14,276 nucleotides of DNA, taken from positions 1 through 14,276 of the forward strand of contig JABYQS010000745.1 in the NCBI GenBank assembly GCA_022592435.1. Reading direction: 5' to 3'. The notes under the pieces are model-generated. The model saw only the letters and a program-made list of their open reading frames with translations, was not told where the DNA came from and did no database searches. This stretch comes from Cerioporus squamosus (lineage: Eukaryota > Basidiomycota > Agaricomycetes > Polyporales > Polyporaceae). The position numbers and the translations under genes are program-made. Of this stretch, positions 1 through 8,291 are shown in pieces (the first letter of the stretch is position 1; each line of letters starts with the position of its first letter).

Positions 1-43
1 GTGCGTCAGTCGTTAGCAATCATCGATGAGTTGATGCTCATAC

Positions 44-1565
44 TGAATGTGAGGGGCATTTCGGCCGACGGGGTTTGCGGCGCCGGCGTCCAGCAGTCGA
101 ACGGGCTGGGTGCCTTTCTTCTTTGGCACCGGAGTCTTCGTGTGCTCCAAGAGCTGGCGACGCCAGTTTGTGTTGAAAGCTTCGAACGGTTTGGCCTGGC
201 CAGACTTGGGACCACCTCTGTTGATCCCAATCATGTGTGAGGAGGGGCAGAGTCATCGGACTCGGGATGTGGGACGATGACTCACACAGGACGGGGCAGA
301 GCACCTGTAGTGTCGCTGGCATTAGCCCCGCGCGCGATCACCGTGCGAAGTCCTTGAAGATCTGACAGCACCATTTCCTGGCGGTGAACATGCTTCTCCT
401 TTTGGGTTAATGCCTGGGAGAAGGAATTCACATTGGGACGACATCAGATGGACGGTGATGTGGCCTGCGGAAGGAAGCATGCTTACTGTCTTTTTCGGCG
501 GGGCATCCTCGCGTTCGTCGTTATCTGAATCAACGTTCGCGACCTAGAGATAGGTCACTTACACGTTAGCGTGCGTCTGAATGTGAGCAGTGCATGCAGG
601 CCACGCTCACCTGCTGTTTGCGCAAGGCACTGGCTTTCCCACGCTTACTCGGCACGGGAGTTTCATTCTCGTCGTCGTCCTCGTCTTGGGCAGTATGACG
701 CTGTAAGGAATGGAACATACACGATGAGATAGCGTGGGGTGGGTTCAATGACGTAGTAGTACTCACCTGCATTTTCCCTGTGCGGGCGCTCGGTTTTGGG
801 GTGCGCTGCAACAGAGAGGCATGTGGGTTAGCAAGACATGAGCGCACTGGATCAGGATGTGAACGCACCGGCAAAGATTGAGGCTCGTCGTCGAGCTCGT
901 CGTGAGAGTGCAACTCTCCAGAGTTAGGGTGCTCATCTGCCATATCGGGGCGCAAGCGAGGGCGTCAGTATCGGCAATGATAGCATGTGCTCAGAGCTGG
1001 AACGTGTGTACGAAACTCTTACTTACCAAAAGCCATTGCATCCATGATTTCCTCCCGAGCCTGCCTGTCCATGATCTTGGCGAGCTGTCCGATGTGCTCA
1101 GTCTTCTCTGCCTCTCGAGCTGTCTTCTGGGCCTCTCGGGCGGCGACCTCAGCTGCGGCTTGATCTCTCTTGGCCTGCGCTGTGGCTTGGACTTCTTTGC
1201 GGCGACGAGGTGCGAGCCCGGCTTCTACCCCAGGGCGCCGATCGCAATTGCGAGTCTGGTAGCGCTTCGGAGCCTCTGCATTTGCAGGCTGCACGCGCCA
1301 CAGACATTGACGGTGAGCCCCTCCGCTTCCATATACTAGATTAAGCTACACTTGCCTGGATGTCAGAGGCTTGAGAATCTTGATTCCCGGAGCCGCTGAC
1401 ATTCGGGGCCTTTTGAATCGCTTCGGGCGACGGCTGCTCCTCTGGCGCTGTCGACTTCCAGGCCTTCTTGATGGTCTTCACAATGGTCAAGATGTCCGGA
1501 AGCCCGTCAGAAGAATCGGCGGGCGAAGGCGAGCGTTTGCGCCGGCTTCGTCGAGGTGCTGCCAT
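44..1565 (-). CDS. Plavaka-element companion protein, copy A (3' part outside window)
   Basis: Function unknown. Seven exons were traced on the minus strand: 1565-1356, 1288-1027, 936-767, 700-611, 543-487, 413-286 and 217-44. This gives about 363 residues with no stop, and an intron starting at 43 runs off the edge (GTATGA donor, CTAAC branch-like site). The N-terminus is basic and serine-rich (MAAPRRSRRKRSPSP), suggesting nuclear targeting. Residues about 79-96 (RYQTR...RPGVEAGLA) match copy B, followed by an Ala/Glu/Lys/Arg-rich likely coiled coil ending in IMDRQAREEI. An acidic stretch and an APPKK motif follow, both also in copy B. The first intron uses a GC donor. An in-frame ATG at 1643 would add 26 residues; I prefer 1565 because copy B starts there. 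The 90-nt intron 1026-937 is the least certain junction. Confidence 0.75.
1289..1355 (-). other. GC-AG intron 1 of companion gene A
   Basis: The minus strand reads CAG|GCAAGTGTAG at the donor and GCGTGCAG at the acceptor (67 nt, phase 0). Without removal, the first exon runs into a TAA within five codons. Removing it joins the basic N-terminus to the RYQTR...RPGVEAGLA block. The homologous intron in copy B also has a GCAAGT donor. Confidence 0.75.
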
Positions 1566-1743
1566 GTCGCGGGAGGTGAGGGGAGGAGTCAGAGCGCAGT
1601 TTTTAATGCCCGCACGCTCTGTGAAAATCCCTAAGTCCGCCATGTCCGGCGTCTCAGCAGCACTCGTTTCCTCTTCCCACTCGCTCGTCCTCGTCCTCTT
1701 GCAAGTCGTCGCATCTTCAGCTTGCTAATCATTCCTTGTTGGC
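1566..1743. promoter_or_regulatory. Divergent intergenic promoter region, element A
   Basis: 178 bp separate the start codons of the companion gene (minus) and transposase gene (plus), so both must be driven from here. The transposase side is pyrimidine-rich just upstream of the ATG (CTCGTCCTCGTCCTCTTGC), as is common in fungal promoters lacking a strong TATA box. A TTTTTAATGC stretch near 1600-1609 is the only TATA-like sequence I see. Element B has a region of nearly the same size (188 bp) in the same place. Confidence 0.6.
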
Positions 1744-4700
1744 ATGGCTCGTTATTGCCGCCTGTGCAAGACTTCATTCACCACACGTACGAGGTTCAAA
1801 AACCATCGCAAGTTGGTCCATGCACGCCCCATCCCTGTTCCCCCGCCATCGCATTTTGTCCCGCATCCACACCTAACTGGTACGATTACTAACTCTTTGC
1901 TTGCATCCGTGTGGCAACTCACCCACTGCCATAGCTGAGAAGTGCGATGAACACGGCAATTTTATTCCTGCCGATGCCCCTCCTCCTCCGCGTCCCGATG
2001 ACATCGACTGGCATCCCTTCCCCGATCGACCTACCTTCGAATTTGCGGAGTTTGCTTTCGAGGACGCGCACCTTTCAAGGGCCAAGGTCGACCGCATGCT
2101 TTGCCTCTTCGCAGCCAAGCACGTCGCGGACGGGCTGCCCGATTACAATTCGATCTTCAAAGACTACCAGGAGATCCTCGACTCGGTCGACGCGATCCAG
2201 TACGGAGAGGCCCCATGGAAGACGTTTGCGGTGAGGTACAGTGGACCAGTGACACCTGCGTCCCCGGCATGGCAGCGCGAGACGTATTACGTGCATACTC
2301 GGAACACTCTGCGAGTCGCGGAGATCCTCGCTGGCTGCCCCAACTTCAATGGGCAGTTCGACTATGTCCCCTTCGCGGAGACTACACCAACCAGGGGACG
2401 TCGCGTGAGCAACTTAATGTCTGGACAGTGGGCATTCAAGCAAGCGGTGAGTCGCCTTCCCTGCCACGATGTCTGTGGTTGACGAGACGCCATACTGACC
2501 GTCTGTTGACAGACCAAGATAGCAGAGGATCCTGCGACGCATGGCGCAATGCTGATGCCCATCATCCTGGGGGCCGACAAGACGACGGTGTCCGTTGCCA
2601 CCGGCAATCAAGAGTTTCATCCCCTGTATATGTCCATTGGGAACCTCCACAACGACGTTCGTCGCTCTCACCGCGACAGCGTGATCCCCGTTGCCTTCCT
2701 CGCCATTCCCACCAGTAAGTAACCTTTCTTACTTGTCATGTATCAATAAATTCACTCCCGAGTTCTAGCGGCTCATGAGTGGAAGAACGACGAAGCCTTC
2801 CGAGTTTTCAAGAAACAGTTATACCATGCGTCAATTGTCCGCATTCTTGAGCCGCTCAGGGCTGGAATGACTACGCCCCATGTCCTCCGTTGTCCCGATC
2901 CGCACTTCCGGCGTGCAATCTTTGAGCTCGGTCCGTTCATTGCGGACTACCCGGAGCAGGTTTACCTCTCCAGGATAGTGTCCGGATGGTGTCCGAAGTG
3001 AGTGTGGTGTGATCTATTGTCGATGTCTTAGCTTGATAGAGTCAGTGCTGACTGACCGTCACCATCAGGTGTTTTGCGGTACCTGACCATGTGTTTGGCC
3101 CGGGCGACTCACGATCATGCAATGCAATGCACGCTGCCAAGGCGACCTATACCCTCCACGAGCAATGGGACGCTTTTGGCATTAACTCGGACATTACAGT
3201 GAGTTCCCGGCAGTCTACTGACTTCTGCTTTGCAACCTGCATTTACGCATTGCTCTCTCAGCCGTTCACAGAGTACTTCCTATGCGCGGACATCCATGAG
3301 CTTCTCACCCCGGATCTCCTGCACCAAGCTATCAAGGGGGTATTCAAGGACCATCTCGTGACATGGGTTTTCGAGTACATCAAAGACCACGCAGCCTCCG
3401 AGCGTGAGGCCGCGCGGATCATTGACGACATTGATTGCAGGTGCGCCGTCTACAACATACCGCTGACCTCCCATGATGCCCTGCTAACCTGTCCCTAAGA
3501 ATTGCCGCTGTCGCCCCATTCTCTGGTCTCCGTTGTTTCCCTCAAGGTCGCAATTTCAAGCAATGGACCGGGGACGACTCAAAAGCTCTCATGAAGGTTA
3601 GTATCACATCAGCCCTTTGCAGATGGTTTTGTGCTTACCTTCCCGGTAGATCTTCCTCCCTGCAATCGTCGGCTATGTCCCCGACGCCATGGTGCAATGC
3701 ATCACGGTTTTCCTTGACTTCTGTTACCTCGCGCGCCAGCCGTCGCACGACTCTCTCTCGCTTGACGTCATGGCCAACCTGCTTGACCAATTCCAGGCTC
3801 TCCGTGTCGTGTTCGAGGAGGAAGGTGTCCGAGCTGAGCACAGCTTCGCTCTCCCCCGTCAGCACTCCTTATTCCACTACATCCGCAGCATCAAGCTCTT
3901 TGGGTCGCTGAACGGACTTTGCTCCTCCATCACCGAGTCCAAGCACATCACCGCCGTGAAGCAGCCCTGGCGGGAGTCTAACCGTCGCAACGCCCTAGGC
4001 CAGATCATCCGGAAGAACACCCGCTTGAACAAGCTCGCAGCTGCTCGCTCCGAGTTGGGTCGCCGGAACATGTTGTATGGTGACGTTCTCACCTACGTCC
4101 GCCTGCTTGCGGGCCTCTTTGCCGATCCGGACGAGTCATCAGATGAAGACGGCGAGGCCGAAGACTCGGAGGATGAGGATGATGTGAGGTTCCGTGACCT
4201 CGCAGATGCTGCGGAGGCCGACGAGGACCTTGCAGACGGGTGTGTCGATCTCAGTAATACACCAGGTAAGTCAATTCTGCGCTCATCCCAAAGAACTCTG
4301 CTGATATATATGCTCCTTATCCAACAGCATATGTCAAGTCTGTCGGGCAGGTCGCAGCCATCCTCGGCCCTGATGCGCGTTTCGTCGAACGGCTTCGATG
4401 ATACCTGCAGATGGAGCTCGATCCGGATGGGCCTGACCCTGATGAGATCGACTTGGACATGTGCCCGTACGTCTGGGCTGGGGACCGTGTCTCCGTGTAC
4501 CACTGCGCATCTGCGACGTTCTACGCACCCAGTGAACTCTGTGGTCCTTGCAGCATGCATCGCGAGATGATTCGAGCCACACCTCTGTGGTGGGGAGAGT
4601 ATCCTCGGTACGACACTGTTCTTGTCAAGACAGACCCGAATGCAATCGGGTTGGATGCGCTGACCGTCGCCCGAGTGCGATGTTTCTTCTTGTACAAGCA

Positions 4701-4989
4701 CAAGGATGTCACGCACAAATGCGCTCTTGTAGAGTGGTTTACGCTGGATGCCGATGAGCCCGACCCGGTTACAGGCATGTGGGTAGTTCGCCCTGAGCTT
4801 GATCACGATGGTGCTTGAGTTATGGATGTCATTCCCCTCAACTCCATCGTCTGCACATCTCATCTTATTGGGGTCTACGGTACCACTGAGATCCCGGACT
4901 TCTTTCATTTCTCAGACTCGCTAGACGCATTCAATAGGTTCTACTTGAACTGGTACATAGACTATCATTCACACGAGACACTAGGTTAG
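1744..4989 (+). pseudogene. Plavaka-type transposase, copy A (two in-frame TGA codons)
   Basis: Cut-and-paste transposase of the fungal Plavaka family, expected to act in the nucleus on the element's termini. Exons: 1744-1879, 1935-2446, 2513-2714, 2769-2997, 3069-3198, 3262-3440, 3500-3596, 3650-4265 and 4328-4989; all introns GT-AG. The frame spans 920 sense-or-TGA codons. In order: a C2H2 finger (C5, C8, H21, H26), a proline-rich APPPP segment, LGADKTTVSVATG (D238), ADIHELLTPDLLHQ (D413), SITESKHI (E591), an acidic linker, and the conserved C-terminus (ALVEWF, DPVTGMWVV, HLIGVYG, SLDAF). D238, D413 and E591 are my candidates for the RNase H-like catalytic triad; this is inference. TGA codons at 4399-4401 (codon 725) and 4816-4818 (codon 864) interrupt it, but conserved sequence continues to the TAG at 4987, suggesting recent inactivation. 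Residues before ADIHE are LC where copy B has PR. Confidence 0.9.
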
Positions 4990-5093
4990 CATTCATTGTG
5001 TCTGACCAATGTATCTCTGGCAATCTGACTGATCAGCAATGTCTGAAAAATCTGGAACCTCTGAATAGTGACCGTGCAGAAGTGCCAGAGGTC
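4990..5093. other. Right subterminal DNA of element A
   Basis: About 100 bp of non-coding DNA between the transposase stop and the terminal repeat. It holds several scattered TCTG-containing words (TCTGACCAATG, ATCTGACTG, GTCTGAAAAATCTGG) and a small inverted pair, CCTCTG at about 5058 and CAGAGG at about 5085. These could be transposase-binding sites, but the left end needed for comparison is outside the window. Confidence 0.45.
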
Positions 5094-5119
5094 CAGAATT
5101 TTGGGGGATTACTGATGCT
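5094..5119. repeat. Right terminal inverted repeat of element A
   Basis: Begins CAGAATTTTGGGGG and ends ACTGATGCT. Aligned without gaps to the right terminal repeat of element B (CAGTATTTTTGGGA...CTGATGTA), it matches at 19 of 26 positions, in the same orientation and at the same distance scale downstream of the transposase stop. The partner repeat would lie left of the window, so it is called only by similarity to B. Confidence 0.7.
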
Positions 5120-5125
5120 GGGAGG

Positions 5126-5152
5126 TACATCAGAACTTCCCAAAAATACTGA
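5126..5152. repeat. Left terminal inverted repeat of element B
   Basis: Starts TACATCAGAACTTCCC and continues through an A-run to ACTGA. All 27 bases are the exact reverse complement of 11609-11635. Similarity stops sharply outside the repeat on both sides, which sets the element ends. Confidence 0.92.
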
Positions 5153-5290
5153 GCGCACTGGGGCAGTGCTCTCAGCATGCTCAGCACAATAGCAGGTCAG
5201 TGTGCCGGCACTCAGTTCCCAGTGCACACCCAGAAAGACTGTCAGAAGACCATTCAGCATGGTCAGCATGTTCAGTACACACAGTTCGAG
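5153..5290. repeat. Left subterminal repeats of element B
   Basis: Non-coding DNA between the terminal repeat and the companion stop codon, carrying repeated short words. TCAGCATG occurs three times (5172-5179, 5254-5261, 5263-5270), with variants TCAGCAC at 5181-5187 and TCAGTAC at about 5272. They share one orientation. Related words occur inverted near the right end. This arrangement is typical of subterminal transposase-binding sites; binding itself is inference. From 5291 to 5384 I see nothing recognisable. Confidence 0.65.
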
Positions 5291-5384
5291 GGCGGTAATG
5301 TCATACACTGGCGCGGACAATGATGAGCGGGCATACACACATGTATTCAATTTCTTTGGTACAGGGATATGTACGACAAATAGA

Positions 5385-8103
5385 CTAGTACTGATCGGCG
5401 GCAGGAGGGCTCGTGGGCGGGTCAACAGCAGCATAGGCATCCTTATCATCAGCGGCTTCCTGAGCATTCTCAGCCTCTGCTCTCTTGAATGACGGGAGCA
5501 TAGCCATTGCCATGGCTACGAGACTGTCAAATCGGTGGGGGATGTTCTCCAGGCCTTTGACGGAGCCATTGCGTGACTGCATCGTCGCGGCTCCAAATTT
5601 GCCCTCAGTGAAGTCTTCTGGCGCAACCGATGTACCAGTCTTCCACACTGAGAACGCGCGGCGGATCTGCGGGACAAAGAATCAGTAAGGATAGCCTGCA
5701 AACAAACACAACAACATACTGCAACGTTCGCGAGAGATAAAGCACCGACGGGGTAAGACGCTTCGATAATTGCTCCTTCCGCGGTGTTGTAGTGATATGC
5801 GAGGAGCTGGATATGGAGCGGCGTCTGCAGTGCACCACGCGCAGCTGTGGGATCCTGTTTGAATAGCAGTCAGACCGGAGAACTACAACTATGCGTGAGC
5901 GTACATACCAAGAGGTTTGGCTGGCTGTATGTGGCCTCCCCGCCCTTTGGAAGCACGTTGGTTGCCCAGATGCTAATGGCAGTAGGTGTGGGTAGAGCAT
6001 TCATGGCCTTGTTCACGAGCTGCATTGCAAGCTTGGCGAAGTTACTTCGCCAGTCGTACACAGCCTGACGAGCCTGCAAATCTGTCAGCACCAATAGGTA
6101 TGAAAGACTGCGTACATATGTATCGCCATTCCTTGTCGCTCTTGCTTATTGATTCTTCGCGGCCAGGATGCAGTCGCTTGAGAAGCGCCTTGAAAATAGT
6201 CGCGAAGTCGTTGAGGCTTTTACCATCTAGGTCCCAGGGATGGTTGCGCGCGCCATAGAACTTGATGAGGGAAGGGATGATGATGCTGATGATCGTTGCT
6301 TGAATCCACGAAGCGAGAGCGAGGAAGCTGCGTGATTGCAGGATCGTCACCTGCCTGCGAGGCGCACGCGCCGGCTTCTTCGGGGAGATCACAACCTCAA
6401 TGAGGGAATCGGTTAGGATACCGACCATCTGATGAGAGGTCAGTTGAAGTGCGGAAGCACGGCGAGAGGGAGACGACTGACAGTGTTCTTTGCAGGACCC
6501 CGCGTGACCTGCATGGTCCTTTTCTGGGCACGTGTGGGTGCCAGAGCTGCAACGTCTTCGTCGTTGAATCCACCAATTTCTTCGTCAGAGAGGGGCGTGG
6601 GGTCAGGGACACGAGGAGCAGAAGCGGAGGACGTGGAAGGGTTGCGCATGGAAGGGATGAGGTTGAAGGTGTTCGCGAGCCAGTCGTCCTGCACGGGAGT
6701 TGCTGTTGTGGGCTCTGATGCCAGATGGTCCCCGATGAACGTGAACATCAAGTCCGTGGCATCTGTCGTAGAGTCGTGGTTCGCGACAGGAGTTTGCGCT
6801 GTGGTGCGAGCCCTAATGCGACTCCGGTAATCGGCCGTGAACGTGTCTCCACCGGACCCCTTCCCTTTTGTGGTGGAGGGTGTGGACCACGCGCTATTGG
6901 GTGTTCGGTATTTGGACAGAAAGTGTTGGAACTGGGGCTGGGACATACCTGGGATCCCGTGCAGGGTTCTCTCCCGACACTGCAGCTACGCCCTGGCTGG
7001 GCACTACCTGTCGACACTCTGCAATCTCTGCCCGGAGCCTCTGCACACGCGCGGCCTTCCTTTCGGCCTCTGTGAGCTTCTGAGCAAACAGTCAGCTCCA
7101 GACGATGTCAGGACGAAGAACTAAAAACCTTCTTAGGAGGCGCTACAGCCTCAAAGTCATCATCCTCCTGTGTCACGGACCTCTGCGTCGCCTTGGCCTT
7201 GGTGAGCTTCTGGCTCTTTGGCGTGTCTTTCACGGCTTTCTTGGGCTAAGAGGAGATCATCAACCCATGATCAGCACGATAAGTGGAGTTGGAACGTACG
7301 GGTGCGACTGAAGTCCCCACCCTGCGTGCTGTCTTCACAGCTGGATAATCTTCAAGGGTCTCCGAGTCCGACTGGCTAGAGGTTGAGTCTTCAGAGGATT
7401 CAGAATGCAAGCTGATTGGTGGCGATTTGGCGTGCTCGATGCACCGCACACGAGGCGGACGGTTGTCGTCGATGTGTTCATGGTCGAGAGCAGGGCGCTG
7501 TTGATCAGCGTGTGCATGTTTGTCGGATAAAGATCCGGCGTCCCGGGCGGGCGCTGCCAAAGACGTGAAGTCCATTGTACTAAACCACACTCTCTGATGA
7601 CCGACTCACTGTTGTCGCACTCGTCTTCGAGTGTGGGGGTCCTTTCCATATCCTCCTCCTCCTCGAGCTCTCGTCTGGCCCTCTCGTCGAGCATGCCCGC
7701 CAGGGTCTTAGCAGCATCTCGTTCACGCGCTGCCTTGGCCTCCATGCACTTCTCTTTTCTATCGCGCTTTGCTGCCTCCCCCTCCCTCTTCTTTGCGGCT
7801 ACGGCTTGAATGTCAGTTTTGTGACGTTTTGCAAGCCCGGCAGCCACACCAGGCCTGGAGACTTGCGTCGAGCGTCGAGTCGAGTAACGGCGGGTGTTCC
7901 CAGGAGCAGTGTCCTGTGCAGAGGTTCATAGAAGGGTGAGTACTCATTTGATTAGCGTCAGGTGAGAGGAGACTTGCAGTGTCGTCATCTGGTTCACGGT
8001 TCTGGGCGTTGGGATCCTGGTGTGGTGCTTCATCAGGCCGAAAATCTGAGTTGTTTGCAATGGACTCTGCACGCGCTCTCTTGCGCCCGCGTGTAGCGGT
8101 CAT
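5385..8103 (-). CDS. Plavaka-element companion protein, copy B (about 748 aa)
   Basis: Function unknown. Ten exons: 8103-7978, 7913-7610, 7553-7300, 7245-7129, 7079-6949, 6893-6482, 6428-6116, 6081-5909, 5854-5720 and 5666-5385. The frame is open to a TAG at 5387. In order: a basic N-terminus (RGRKRARAES, likely nuclear signal); RPGVAAGLAKR at residues 62-72, shared with copy A; a highly charged likely coiled coil (about 73-128) ending LDERARRELEEEEDME; an acidic and serine-rich middle; a Lys-rich piece ending APPKK; then a more globular C-terminal half with RQAVYDWRSNFAKLA (558-572) and PVGALSLANVA. From memory this C-terminal pattern recurs in proteins next to Plavaka transposases and may match DUF6532; unverified. 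Two junctions are odd: intron 1 is GC-AG, and the intron at 6115-6082 is only 34 nt, so a one-base frameshift there is the alternative. Confidence 0.78.
6082..6115 (-). other. 34-nt intron or frameshift in companion gene B
   Basis: Reading frame changes between WRYI (exon 7) and LQARQAVYDW (exon 8). A GTACGC donor and a GCTGACAG acceptor restore the frame but give a 34-nt intron, shorter than all others here and with the branch-like CTGAC touching the acceptor. The better-looking acceptor TTTGCAG (ending at 6076) would leave the wrong frame. Either the intron is real and very short, a GC-type donor upstream is used, or one base has been gained or lost. Confidence 0.5.
7914..7977 (-). other. 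GC-AG intron 1 of companion gene B
   Basis: The minus strand reads GACGACACT|GCAAGTCTCC at the donor and CTCTGCACAG at the acceptor (64 nt, phase 0), with a GCTAAT branch-like sequence inside. Splicing links the basic N-terminal exon to the RPGVAAGLAKR block. Position, phase and GC donor all match intron 1 of copy A. Confidence 0.78.
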
Positions 8104-8291
8104 CGTAAGGATTTCTGGTCAGGGATGGAAGGGAGACGAACAAGCAGGCCAGGAGAGAGAGATGGAGTCACGGAGCAAAATTGTCGGCCGAGAACCCCAA
8201 AAGCCCTTGGGGTGTCTAAATGCTTGACTTTGCTTGTTCCGTCTCTCGGTCTCCCCTGGCTTGCACCTTCGCTATCTCTGTCCTCTTGACC
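8104..8291. promoter_or_regulatory. Divergent intergenic promoter region, element B
   Basis: 188 bp between the start codons of companion gene B (minus) and transposase B (plus). The transposase side is rich in CT (TTCCGTCTCTCGGTCTCCCC), and the companion side is correspondingly rich in GA. GTCTAAATGC near 8214-8223 is the only weak TATA-like site. The transposase ATG has a good fungal context (GACCATGG). Size and polarity match the region in element A, implying co-expression of the two proteins from a shared promoter. Confidence 0.6.

Larger units (their letters stand above)
1..5119 (+). mobile_element. Plavaka-type DNA transposon, element A (left end outside window)
   Basis: A two-gene element: a minus-strand companion gene and a plus-strand Plavaka-type transposase start head to head around 1566-1743. 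The right end is placed at about 5119, because 5094-5119 matches the terminal repeat of element B at 19 of 26 positions without gaps. The left end is not in the window: the companion gene still has an open intron at position 43. By comparison with element B, whose left arm from companion start to terminus is about 3.0 kb, roughly 1.4 kb is probably missing. Orientation is given by the transposase. The element is likely non-autonomous now because its transposase carries two TGA codons. Confidence 0.85.

Noticed and set aside
2101..2718. Plus-strand 205-codon frame crossing exon 2 and exon 3 of transposase A
   Set aside because: It runs through a GTGAG...ACAG intron and shows no family motif, while the overlapping frame matches copy B throughout.
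4266..4410. Longer intron that would skip the TGA at 4399 in transposase A
   Set aside because: The alternative acceptor at 4410 gives the wrong phase and would also remove residues aligned with copy B.
4093..4908. Minus-strand 271-codon open frame
   Set aside because: Antisense to transposase exons 8 and 9, whose frame is conserved with copy B; the antisense peptide is Arg/Ser-rich and ends in a serine run caused by the acidic linker.
4990..5384. Open frames over the A/B junction
   Set aside because: They cross terminal and subterminal repeats, and both strands are equally open by chance.
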